Made by a program: the position numbers and the translations under genes. From Vanilla planifolia (Eukaryota; Streptophyta; Magnoliopsida; Asparagales; Orchidaceae), in assembly GCA_023846275.1 (NCBI GenBank), contig CM043869.1, forward strand, positions 21,930,237-21,994,236: DNA of 64,000 nt. Direction: 5' to 3'. The notes beneath the pieces are model-generated. The model ran no database searches. It saw only the letters and a list, made by a program, of their open reading frames with translations, and was not told the origin of the DNA. Below, piece by piece: positions 39,985 through 51,119 of this stretch; position 1 is the stretch's first letter; every line of letters begins with the position of its first letter.

Positions 39985-40760
39985 ACATCCTCATTGTGAA
40001 TATCATGGGAGTATCAAGTGAGTGCTTGACTAGTAAGCTAAACTACACATTTAAAACAAAAAAATAATTATGATTTCACTAATGAAATTAGTAGAACATT
40101 GAAATAAAAAGCCTTATTTGATAGAGATGTTGCACTTTGACCACTATGTAGCAAATGTCTCCAACACCATTTGGTTACAACATAAGAAAGAATTAAATGC
40201 CAAATTTTAAAGGATGAGACGAACATAATTCATTTTCTTATAAAAAAAAGCTACAATGGAATGCATCATTTGATTATACATTCATATACACTAATTGCCC
40301 ACACTCTCAATGAAGGACATTAGCAAGAATCTGAATAACACTGTTAAGGGCACTAATGGTCTATGGACTATGTGAGGTGATTTAATGGAATTGCTCTTCT
40401 TGACAAAAACAAAAGACATTCCTTACCAAAGTTAAAGGTAATGTATAAAATCTTAGATTGTATTAATTAGTGTAGTTTAAAGGAATTCCATTTTATAGAG
40501 TCCTAATTCATATATGCTAATGAAAGGAATGATAGGTTATTTTTGCACAGGCTTAAATAAAATGTTTGTAAACTAATCTTGGATTGAAATAATTTTCACA
40601 ATCATATTGCACCAACCTTACAAAACAAGATCTTATCAAACTCAAAAACATATTCATTTTATAAAATAATCTACTTAAGGCATTAAGCAATTTAGACTCC
40701 AAAACATGTGGCTAAAGTGGTAAACATTTTTTCATATAGTGGAATAAAATTGGATAGTAC
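39985..40760 (+). pseudogene. LINE endonuclease fragment
   Basis: The plus-strand readings NILIVNIMGVSSE (about 39986-40023), FNGIALLDKNKRHSLPKL (about 40384-40436), then EFHFIES and FIYANERNDRLFLHRLK (about 40485-40557), then HNHIAPTLQNK (about 40600), follow the order of an L1-type endonuclease: 'NILSWN.RGL', 'GDFN', 'F..W.N.R....RLDR' and the late histidine block. The catalytic G-D of GDFN is damaged. There are many stops. No reverse transcriptase was recognised after it. Confidence 0.72.
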
Positions 40761-41639
40761 TAGTTGAGAAATTAGAAATGAAGTCACTTGCAATAAAATT
40801 AAAAATATTAAAGGATTAAATTCAATAGTTGAATAAAGAGAAACTGGTCATCAGTTTTGCAATCCAATGTATGTAATTACTAATTTAATATGCCATTCAA
40901 ATGACTTTAAAAATTAAACGATAAGGTTAGATTTATGTACTATGTCTTTCATTAGAGTCATACAATTTCAAAATAGATGATTTTATGTTTTGATGTGGGT
41001 TAAAAGCTTGGTTGAAGGCTCAATTGTGAAAATTGTACATGTTAATGTCAAGAAAATTTATAGTACCATTTTGCAACAACAATTAGGTGGTAGGTGTAAA
41101 TGAACTATTAAGAAAAACTTTTGTTGTACATGTATGGCATAGTTATCATATTAGTAAAATAACAACATAAGCATTAAAGCCATCTAAGTATGATAGCAAT
41201 TTGTCTTCACATAATGTCACTTCAACAACACATATGTGGATAATTGTCAGTTGAAGTAGCATACAATTATTAAGGAAAGAGGATGTATAGGTACAATAAT
41301 AAGAGATGTAATTACAAGAATTTTCCAAGTATGATCAACTAATGCAAGCATCATATAAGAGAACCATCGAGTTCTTAGGAATGCAGTTTGGCTTTCAGAT
41401 TGAAGAAGAATGTCATATTTGAATAATGTCATGCTAATGTTATATGTTGTAGCTCTCAAATTTATAATAACATGAGATATAAGAAATATCCTTTTACACT
41501 CACAAGTTATTACTCCAAGATTGATAAAGAAAATGAAGTGCATGCACTATTGGACTATCATTTGCATGTTATATCTCTCCTTTAAGGTAGAAAAAATAAG
41601 ATAATAGGAAGCATCAACTTGATCCCCATGCTTCTCAAA
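40761..41639. other. Unassigned DNA
   Basis: No clear motif. It may be the decayed continuation of the LINE to its left. Short minus frames at 41146-41543 resemble nothing known to me. Confidence 0.4.
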
Positions 41640-42775
41640 TACTTCATTTTCTTAGATTTTTTATTGTTTTGAAGCATTAGAATTGTAAATAATTTGATGA
41701 TCGAGGATATTACGTTTGATTACGTTAAGTTGTTGGAATAAAATTTTATTACAAAATTTACCATATTTCTTCAAAGTTTTTTCTTTGATTTGGTTGCATT
41801 AATACATAACTCTAAATCTCTCATATGACCTTTCTGTCACTTTTGTATGGTTGTCTATATTTCTCCATTTTATCTCATTTAAACTTTAATGCATGTTCAC
41901 TTTTTATTAAAATAATAACTTAATCTTATTTATGCTTATTTACATTGATAATTCATAAAAATTAGAAAATTGGTCTTATTTAGAAGAGACAAATATCCCT
42001 AGAAATTTTTTTTACAAGCTCTACATAAATAAATAAATATTTTTATATGTTTAATTATTTTTTCAATTATTTATCATTCGCTTGGTTATATTATTACGAA
42101 AGTTAAATTTTTCTCTTATGTGACAAAAACATCCCTTTGAAGTTTTTACATTAAATTATTTTAATTAAATTAATTTTTATGTCATTATATCATAATTAAA
42201 ATTAAAAGTAATTTATTATCATTTGTACTTCATATATCTGGTAATTCATAGTAATTCTAAATGAGGTTCAATTAAGATAAATAAAACTCTGTTGAACTAC
42301 TCTTGGTGAACCTAACTAATTAAATATTAATTTTGTATTTTTAAAATATTTTTTTCTATTGATTTTGTACATTTTATGTGATATTTAGTATTGTACCATA
42401 TTTGGTGCTTGAGAATGTTACACTTGTTCCATGGAATGCAACTTTCTTATATAAATTATCTCAACTCCTCAAAAGTTTCCGTTAACATTATTTTATTATT
42501 TTTAGGCTATAAAGCTTCCTTCATGTATCCTTTACATGTCTTTGAGTTTGTTATGTTACACTGCATCAATTTATCCTATTTTGGCTTAAACATCTTTTTC
42601 CTTAATATGAAAATAGAAAATAATTATTATTTATGCTTATTTATTTTGGTATTTTATAATAATTCAATATTAGGTTCACTAAAGAGGAAATAATTATCAT
42701 CACAACTTTTGAGATATTTTGATTATTACATGATTTAACATCAAGAATATCACAATCAATCTCAATAACAGCTCA
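41640..42775 (+). repeat. Array A, distal block (about three units)
   Basis: Array A landmarks return in forward orientation: 'gatgatcgaggatattacg' (41697), 'tgttggaataaaattttatt' (41731), 'tcatagtaattctaaatgag' (42246) and 'catggaatgcaactttctta' (42430). The block ends near 42775, where composition changes sharply and rDNA-spacer-like DNA begins. Confidence 0.85.
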
Positions 42776-43000
42776 CAATGCAAATTTCTCTAATAGTTCA
42801 TCTCATTTTTCTATACAATCCACTCGTCGCTCCATTAAGGGCAAGAGTTCAGATGGCAAGGAGGCACCACCAAATTTTCACTATAACACAAGCAAAACAA
42901 GACCACACAATGCTCCACAGAAAGAGCAAAGAGTGGCACTTTGAACATGCAAAACGACAAGTTGATTAGGGCTTCAACATATCCATCCACCAGGAATGCA
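42776..43000 (-). other. Possible rDNA external spacer remnant (third unit)
   Basis: A stretch around 42820-42950 (cgtcgctccattaagggcaa, later tgctccacagaaagagcaaa) resembles the DNA just upstream of 18S in the unit at 50.6 kb (tgctccacaaagtaagagca). It sits in the same place relative to array B. This suggests that a further rDNA unit once continued to the left and has been replaced by array A. Confidence 0.45.
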
Positions 43001-46000
43001 CGACATTAAAAATACCAAAACAACTTAAAACATTAGGAGCCCACCCCACCGAGAGCACAAATATATCAAAAGGTTGTGAGTGAACTGGCTTCCCCACTTC
43101 CACTTAGTGCATTACTGTGTCCATAAAGTGTTCTATTGCACCCAACTATAAGTTCACATAACTATGGTCGTAACCCAACATGCACAAACCTTAATGCATA
43201 TTGTACCATCCAAATCTCACTTCATTGCACCTTTGCACTACACAATGCCCTTCTTGAAATGCATATTGCAAGAATTTCATTAAGAGAAAAGACAAGTCTA
43301 CTAATAAGACATTAAAATATTGATGTTTTAGTAGGCTGCAATGCAATTATCTACAAAATAATTACACTTTGTGTGCCCAACAAGTTGCACATAAATGGTC
43401 AAATAGGGCAATGGGTAGGCTAGTTATTGTGAGTAACCATAGAGCTATGACAAAGTCAGCCTTCTATTCTTTGTGCCTTATTGTACATAGCCAATTATGC
43501 ACAAACCATAGTGTATATTGCACCATCAAACTTCTACTTCAACTACGAGACATAATGCTACACGTTGCCCTTTGTGCAATGAATATTGCAATAATTCAGG
43601 TAAGAAGGTAAGTATCCCTATAGAGCATCACCTTATAAATCCACCAGTAGCCCACAACATTAAAAATACAAAAATGTTACCCTTTGTGGGTCCTATTAGC
43701 TGTATGTAGAACATGGTCAGCTAGGTGCATGCACTTTGGACTATCACATGTAGCTTGGGATGAAGACCATGACACACTTAGCTTAGCACATATTTCACCA
43801 TCCAACTTGCACTTCACCATGGGTCACACCATGCTGCATATTGCCTTATGTGGATTGTATATTATGATAATTCTATAGTGTAAAACGACTAGTCTATTAA
43901 GAAGACATGACCTTATCAATACTCTAGTAGCCTGAAGGGATAAAAATCCCAAAAAATAGTTACTCTATATTGGCCTTACCAAAAGAATGCAAAGAATGTC
44001 ATAGGCAGCACATGGACTTTTTGTCTCGTGCATGAACAATTGGAAATTATATGCTGATAGGGATGAAGCCCGGCATGCACAAACCCTAGTGCATATCACA
44101 CCATCATCCTCCCACTTCTCCACTAGCCGCACCACATTCCATATACCCCACAGTGATTAATGTTGTGAAAATTCTGTCAAAGAAGAAGCTAAGCCTCGAA
44201 ATAGATCATCGCCTTATCAAAGTACTAGCAACCCACAATGCTAATAATCCCTAAAGAAGGTACACTTTGTGGGCCAGGATTGACAAACACGTTGAATGTA
44301 GTACAGAGAGAGTTTACAGATAGCTCCATGCATGAAAGTGCATCACTAGTGCTATAACATGACAAGTGTTCTATTGTGCATGAAGCATTAGCAGCATGAT
44401 GTTAGGGCTATAGCCATTCTTACACAAACCCAAGTGCACAATACACCATCCAACTTCTTCTTTGTTGTAAGCCACACTATACCTCACATTGCCTTTTATG
44501 GATTGCATATTATAACAATTTTATCAAAGAAGAAGAAACGTCTCCTACTAAACCATCACCTTATCTAAGCAATAACAACTCATAGTGCTACAAATTTAAA
44601 AAATTGTTACACTTTGTGGGCCCCACCAGCCACACGCACAAGATTTTGCTAGACACAATGTTGAAGCCCACATAATTCTATATTTCTTGTAGCTAGAGAC
44701 ATAGCCAAATTTGCACAAACTCTAGCTCATATTACACCATCAACTTCCACTTTGTCGTAGGTTGCTCTAGACCTCTCATTGCCCTTTTTGGATTGCATAT
44801 TTTGACAATTCAAGTCAGGAAGAAAGAAAATCTCAAAATAAGACATCACCTTATCTATGCATTCATAGCTTATAGTGCTAAAAATATAAAAACATTTACG
44901 CCTTTTGGGCCACACTAGCCTCACCTAGGATGTTGCAAGCCATGCGAGGACTGGCTGTCATAAATGTGCACTTGGACTACCACATGCGACGAGGGATGAA
45001 GCCTACCATACACAAACCCTAGTGCATATTGCACCATCAAACATACAATTTTGTTAGTCAACATATCATGTCCCACATTTCCTAATTGCATATTTCAATG
45101 ATTCCATCATAGACGAAGGCATGTCTCTCAATAGGTCATCCCTTTATCCATGCACCAACAATTCACATTGCTAAAAATTAAAAAAATACATACAATTTGT
45201 GTGCCCCACCAACAATGAGCATAGGATATCGTAGGCCACAAGTGGCTTCGCACGAAGCCCAGCATGGACAAACAATACCACATATTGCATCATCCAACTT
45301 TCTCTTCATTTTGGGCAACACTATAAAGCATGTTGCCCTTTCTGGATTACATGTTGCAAAAATGTCATCAAGGAGTAAGGCAAATCTCTCAATAAGGAAT
45401 TATCTTTGTTCTAGTAATCAAAAGCTCTAAAAATATCAAAATAAGAAACATTTTGTAGACCTCAATAATTGCACACATTTAGTAAAAATTGAGGGCATGT
45501 ATTGGCATCACTCATGCAAACAATGCATTGCTAGTGCTATACATGCCTAGTGCTCTATATCATGCACAACTCTATCAACACAAAGATTGTACTATAATCC
45601 TACTTAAAAATACCCTTGCACATACCACACCATCCAATTACTAGTTCACCATGGAACACACCAGACCATTCATTACCACTTGTGGATTATATATTGTCAC
45701 AATTATGTTAATGAAGAAGACAGGTTTTTGAATTGGGCATTACATTATCCAAGCAATAGAAAATCATATTGCTAAAAAACTAAAAAAAGAAAATTGCACT
45801 TTGTAGGGCCCACCAAACACAAGGACATGATTCCACTTGATGTGCATAGAGTCTCTATCAGATGCATGAACTATGTTATGGTGCCCAAATTTCTCTACAG
45901 TGCATTGCTAAAGGCACAGCCAAGAATGTACAAGCACTTATGTATACCACACCATCCAACTTTCACTTTGCTATAAGCCATATTATGCCACATATTTCCT

Positions 46001-47690
46001 ATTACAAATTAACTATTTTTGTAGTTTAATGGAGGAAGTGAAGTCTCCCATTAGTGAATCACCTTATTCATGTACCAAGTACTTGTAGCACCAAAATCCC
46101 TAAAAAACTTTGCCTTTTGAAGGCCAAATAAGTCACTCGCAAAGCATGTAGTAGAATGTTCATGAATAAGATTTTTTACACCAACAAAATGTTGTAACAT
46201 GCCTAGTGCCCTACCAAGCATGTAGTGACATCAACACATAACTTGGGCCACAACCAAGCATGAACAAACCCTAGTGCATATCACAACATTCAAATTCTGC
46301 TTTATCATGGGCCATATTGGACTACACATTGTCCCTTGTAGATTACATACAATGAGCATTCATTAAAGGGAGAATGCATGTCTCTAGATAGTGCATCACC
46401 TTATTCATACATTAGCAAATTATAGTGCCAAAAATCGAAAAAAAAAGTTACTTTATAGAACCCATAGGCCTTACAGAAGATGTCATAGACCATGCACAGA
46501 CTGACTTCTACACTTAAGAACTATGGACAACCACATGTGACTCAAGAATAAGCACAACATGCATGAACCCTAGATTATATTACTCTATAGAACCTTTGCT
46601 TCACATTGGGTTGCACCACGCCACACAATGCCACATGTGGATTAAACATTTTTATAATTTCACCAATAAGGAAGGAATGTGTCCCAATAAGGCATCACCA
46701 TTTCAATGTCCCTCTAGCCTAAAACACATAAATCCCTAAAAAAGTTAAACTTTTTAGGATGTGCCAAACATATGCACAGGATGCCACAAATTGGCTGTGT
46801 GGCTACCTACTACACATGCAAACATTATGCTGTTTTGCGAAGTTAGGGATGAAGCCCAACAAGAGCAAACCTGAGAGCACATTCATCACCCAACTTCTAC
46901 TTTGCTTTGGGCCACACAACATAGAACTTTTTCTTCATAGATTACATGTAGTAAAAATTCTATCATCTTTTCCATATGCCAATAACAAAAAGTGCAAAAA
47001 TCCTAAGAAGAATTTATTCTTTGTCTGCCTAATAGCCACGTGCAATGGATGCAATATTGAGCTCAAAACTCGCTACCACACATGTAAACTTGTTAGAAAA
47101 TGTGTGAATAGTACAGAACTGGTGCTGTGTCCAATGCTCTTTTGTGCATGTAATGACAATAGCAAGAGACCAGTGCCATAGCAAATCTTGCGCAAACCTT
47201 AATGGATATTGCTCCACACAACTAGAGCACTATTGTGAGCCACACCATGCCAAAAATTGCTTCTTGTAAATTACATATTATGATAATTCATCAACAATGA
47301 AGGAAAGACTCCCCATATAGCTTCAAGTTATCTAAGCATGGGCAACCAATAGTGCTTAAAATATGAAATAAGTTGCACATTGCGAGCCCCTCTGGCACTA
47401 TGCATAAAATGTCACTAGAAACTTGAAGAATGGTTATCGAACATGCACACAGTGTTGTACTATACAGTTTTCTACGTGTGGTTAGGTGTGTAGCTAAGCA
47501 TACATAAACCCTAAAGTATATTGCACCATCCAACTTTTGCTTCATTGCAAGATGCATGTAGTGCCCCTAAATAGCATATTGCAACAGCTCTATGAATGAT
47601 GTAGGTAAGTATCCTAATAGTTCAACTTTACATTCATGCCCAAGAAATCAAAAGCAATGAATATAGTAAAAAATTGAAACTTTTTTGCTA
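43001..47690 (-). repeat. Array B block 1: rDNA spacer subrepeats, about 310 bp, 15 copies
   Basis: The landmark caaaccctagtgcatattgc followed by accatccaactt recurs, with changes, at about 43179, 43498, 43780, 44075, 44421, 44711, 45009, 45264, 45600, 45925, 46260, 46558, 46861, 47190 and 47500. Each copy also has 'cactttgtgggccccacca', 'gccacaccatgc', 'gattgcatattg' and 'gcatcaccttatcc'. By position, downstream of the rRNA genes of unit 1 on the minus strand, these are intergenic-spacer subrepeats. The repeat contains no gene; the open frames within it are fortuitous. Confidence 0.9.
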
Positions 47691-47937
47691 CACACATAGA
47701 ACCTTTATAGGTAGCATTTTAATAATTATTGCAAGCAAGCGGCAAAATGTTTTGAAACCAACGAGGCATCATTAAGAACGAATCTGCTATGGCATAGGAT
47801 TGAAACTTAATGGACTATGAATAATTGCGAAGAAGAGAAAGTGCGATAATTCCAACATTATGCTCTCCAACCACTAGGACAGACAATTTGAGGCATTTCA
47901 ACCTAGCACATAGGCAAGCCTCCAAGGTGTGTCCACA
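47691..47937 (-). other. rDNA spacer proximal to the lost 26S (unit 1)
   Basis: Matches 53751-53985 of unit 2: both have gacataggattg or gcataggattg and, later, aggcatttca. In unit 2 this DNA leads into the 26S 3' end, but here it jumps into the ITS2/5.8S region. The whole 26S gene is therefore missing between about 47910 and 47940. Confidence 0.75.
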
Positions 47938-48132
47938 AGCTTAATCCTCTTTTGCAAGGAGTGAGAATTAGCACTATACCTATGTAGACATGCCATTAGC
48001 TTAAATCTTTGGGTGCAATTTAGATTCAAAAAATGATTGGTTCATGGGATTCTATAATTTACAACATGTATCATGTTTCATTAAGTTTTTCATCAATGCA
48101 AAATAAAAGATATCCTTCATCGAGTATCAATT
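47938..48132 (-). pseudogene. 5.8S rRNA relic with a scrap of ITS2 (unit 1)
   Basis: On the minus strand this is a decayed plant 5.8S gene. Readable conserved blocks (given on the plus strand) are gtagacatgcc, gggtgcaatttagattcaaa, tggttcatgggattctata, tcatcaatgca and agatatcc, in the order and spacing of the intact gene. The 5.8S itself covers about 47960-48132. The changes are largely transitions. The RNA could not pair or fold normally, and the adjoining 26S is absent. Confidence 0.9.
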
Positions 48133-48357
48133 GATGATTGATTACCAAGCCCCATTAGACTTGGTGACACAAAACAAACTCATTGCTAGCTTAACATTGC
48201 TCTCTCTTGGTGCATCACCATGCACAAAAGTTTTCATTAGTCCCCCATAGCATCCAACTACACGTGGTGGGGAAAGCACACGTAATAAAAGAATGTGACA
48301 TCAAACAACCTTCGCTCCCCCATAGGTTAAATATATCTCTTTCTCATTCATTGATCT
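48133..48357 (-). other. ITS1 (unit 1)
   Basis: Spacer between the decayed 18S and 5.8S genes, about 225 bp. Parts match ITS1 of unit 2 (ctcattgctagc in both, at 48180 and 57503), showing common descent of the two units. Confidence 0.8.
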
Positions 48358-49020
48358 AATTCATGATCCTTTTGTAAGTTCAACTATGAGAACATTGTTA
48401 TGAATTCTTCTTCCTCGAAGGGGAAGGTTCAAAGGACTTCTCATCGAGTTGCACGTGACAAACCAGCCACATCATAGTGATTCAACACTTTATTAAACCA
48501 TTTAATTGATTAGAGTGATGGGTTATATGTATAAAGGGTAGGGACATAGTCATTGTGAGTTGATGAATTATACTTTCTAGGAATTTCTCTTTAAGGACCA
48601 ATGATTGTAATGATATATCTCCATCATAATGAAAGTTTCATAAGATTACCCAAACCTTTTGACCAATGTAATCGAGTTATTAAATACATCAGTGTAGTGC
48701 ACGTGTGGCCAATAACATCTAAGGGCATTATTCACTTGTTATTGCAACAACTTTCAATGGCCTAAGTGGCCATTGTTAGTATAAACATTTGGCCACAGGG
48801 CTTGCATCAACATAGCTAGTTAGAAAGCCAAAGTCTTGCTTAACCAAATAAATCACTCAACCAACTAAGAATGACCTTACACACCACTCACATAATCAAG
48901 AAAGAGTTCTTAATCTATTAATCCTTCCTATGTTTGGACTGGTAAGCTTCCTTATATTGAGTCAAATTAACCTATAGGCTCCACTTCTAATGGTGCCATT
49001 CTATCAATTCCTTTAAGCAT
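48358..49020 (-). pseudogene. 18S rRNA relic, 3' part (unit 1)
   Basis: The minus strand carries the 3' third of an 18S gene. Plus-strand landmarks are the 3' end (tcatgatccttttgtaagtt), the decoding-site region (gatgggttatatgtataaag, where gacgggcggtgtgtac is expected), catctaagggcatta, ggcctaagtggccat, tagctagttag, then ccaactaagaatgac and ggactggtaagcttcc, gtcaaattaacctataggct and tcaattcctttaag. All are in order. The universally conserved decoding bases are mutated, so the gene is dead. The match stops at 49020, where the LINE remnant begins. Confidence 0.95.
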
Positions 49021-49625
49021 GAAAAAAATTCATTTTTAGGTTGGAGCTTTCATCTCACTAGAAGGAATAAGTGCATGCCTTGATGACCTACTTGTTAACT
49101 CTTATTTGACTTCTCTAATGACGCCAGTTAAGCTCAATTGAAATGTAGTTATGTCAGAGGATCAAAATACTAGAATTGGCATTGGTATTTGAGATGGCAT
49201 GGGTAGACCTATTACTATTGTAGGAAAAACTTGGTTTTTAAGTTTACTTTTGTCCTTGGAGACTATTGCCATTGTTGTAGCAATGTAACGTGTCAAAATG
49301 ATGCTTGCAAATGTCAAGGGCGTGGTGAACGAGTTAGACTCTACTATAACAATTGTTTTAGTGAACCAATTGCTTTTATCAATTACCAATAGAGGTACCA
49401 ATCATAATGCCATTACCTATGTTTAAGATATGTAGTCCTTAAAATTCCCATATAATGTACCAAGGAAATTGTGTTATAGGTTAGATGACACATCACACAC
49501 TTTTGTATGAGTTTGTTTGACATTAGGGAATGCCCATTCCCTTACAACTTCAACTTTTTCTTTTTACTTATTTTATGTATGAACGTCATTAAGGGGAGTA
49601 TGATGTAGGTCTCAACCATTTTTTT
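49021..49625 (+). mobile_element. Internally deleted LINE remnant inside 18S (unit 1)
   Basis: Antisense to the rRNA genes. The left end matches the start of the larger LINE at 58376 (ttttagg, then tcactagaagg, then acttgttaactc). From 49160 it matches the RNase H end of that element: atgggtagacctattactat against atgggtagaccttttactat at 61939. The translation reads NELDSTITIVLVNQ, a decayed RNase H 'ESDS..V..N' block, and the tail has attaaggggagtatgatgta. Endonuclease and RT are missing. The right boundary is uncertain within about 20 bp. Confidence 0.85.
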
Positions 49626-50580
49626 ATGAAGGAACCCAAAACTTTTATATCTCACAAGGTATGATAGAGTCCAAAGATCAATATGCAGCATTGCTTGGTT
49701 GACATTATTTATGGTTGCCACTATGATGGTATGTTAACATCTTTGAGCACCCAACTTTTATTCTAGATTAATGAAAACATCCTTAGAGTATGTTTTTGTA
49801 ATGGATGATCTTTTATGAATTCAAGAATTTTACCTTAAATAATGAAATATGAATGCCCATGATTGTCCATCTTAATCATCTTATAATCCCAAAGGATAAT
49901 TAAATGAGATCAAAATCCTATGACATTATCTCATGTTAATGTATGTAAAGGGCTGCTTTACTCTGAGCACTCTAATTTCTTCAAAGTAATGATGTTAGGG
50001 GCATGACCTAACTAGTTAAAACCAAATTGCATCATTAACAAAATAATTTCAACATATAGTGCTCCTAAAGGTCGCTACTATCCCAAAAATTGCCCTCCAA
50101 TGGATCCTCATCAAGTGATTGAGATTTGCTTATTCAAATTACTAGACTGATACAATTTCTTATTATTTTTATTTATTGTAATTACCTCACCATGTTAGGA
50201 TTTGATAATTAGTGCACTTATTACTTTTTTTGGACAAGGTAGAATTCTCTTAGGCTCCCTCTCCATAATGAAACACTAATTCTTCATCATTAGTCACCAC
50301 CATGGTAGGCTCTAGTTCTACCATCAAAAGTTGATAAAACAAAAATTAAAAAGATGCATTAGCAGAACTAAAGGCCATCTAATTCAATAAGTTTTCATGA
50401 GCCACTAAGTTGCTAGAAAAAAGCCTGCATCGATCATTTTTGTAACAAAGGAATCCCTTCTAAAGTTAGTGTTCAGAGAATGTATTAGTTTTACAATTAT
50501 TACATTTATTCAAGTTGCATGTAACATCAAACAAACTATAACTAATTTAATGAGCCATTCATAGAAGGATCAACCATGTA
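49626..50580 (-). pseudogene. 18S rRNA relic, 5' part (unit 1)
   Basis: 18S resumes after the LINE: ggaacccaaaactttt, attaatgaaaacatcc, tttcttcaaagtaatga, tgccctccaatggatcctc (50089), caccaccatggtaggc (50297) and catcaaacaaactataacta (50526). It ends at 50580 with ggatcaaccatgta, the reverse complement of the conserved 18S 5' end. About 100 bp of the central domain and about 50 bp near the 5' end are deleted. With the 3' part, roughly 1.6 kb of a 1.8-kb gene remains. Confidence 0.95.
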
Positions 50581-51119
50581 GTAATGCTCATTTGCCATGT
50601 CTGACGATGCTCCACAAAGTAAGAGCAAATGCTCCAAAGTTGGGATGCCATCCCTCAAGTTCCAAAACATTTCCTCTCAATAATAGCTTTTTTCAATGAC
50701 ATTTGTCCCTAGTGAGGAATGAAGATCAAAATTAGTGATTTTAAAAACTATGCTAACTAGATAGTAGGGATGATCACAAGTTCAACAGCTTTGTAGAACT
50801 CCAAGAGTTCTAGCAAAGTAGAAGTGTTGTACTAAAAAAAATATTTGAATGGAACTAAAGAATTTGATTGAAAAAGGATTCAACATATGAACTTCTTTAA
50901 GAATGTTTGATTATTTGACAAAGCCTTACACATAGTGATTGGCCACACCAAGAGGTAGCCAAGTTATAAGAAGCAACAACACAAAACCCTTCTCTAGCTC
51001 TAAAGTAATCCCAAGGCAATGTAATCCTATTAGGCTATAAAGCTTCAAAGAGATACATAATAAAGAACGAAAGTTCTAATTAAGGATGAAGTCCTTATCT
51101 ATCATCCACATGGCACAAT
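50581..51119 (-). other. 5' external spacer of unit 1
   Basis: Lies directly upstream of the 18S 5' end on the minus strand, before the array B repeats. A Pol I start site of the usual plant form (TATATA followed by a G run) was looked for and not found. Either it has decayed or it lies elsewhere. A similar sequence is at 42.8-43.0 kb. Confidence 0.65.

Noticed and set aside
46759-47181. Longest open frame of the window (140 codons)
   Set aside because: Falls in the array B spacer repeat; repeats of the same unit do not keep the frame open.
50581-51119. Pol I promoter upstream of 18S
   Set aside because: No TATATA-plus-G-run motif on the minus strand; too decayed to call.
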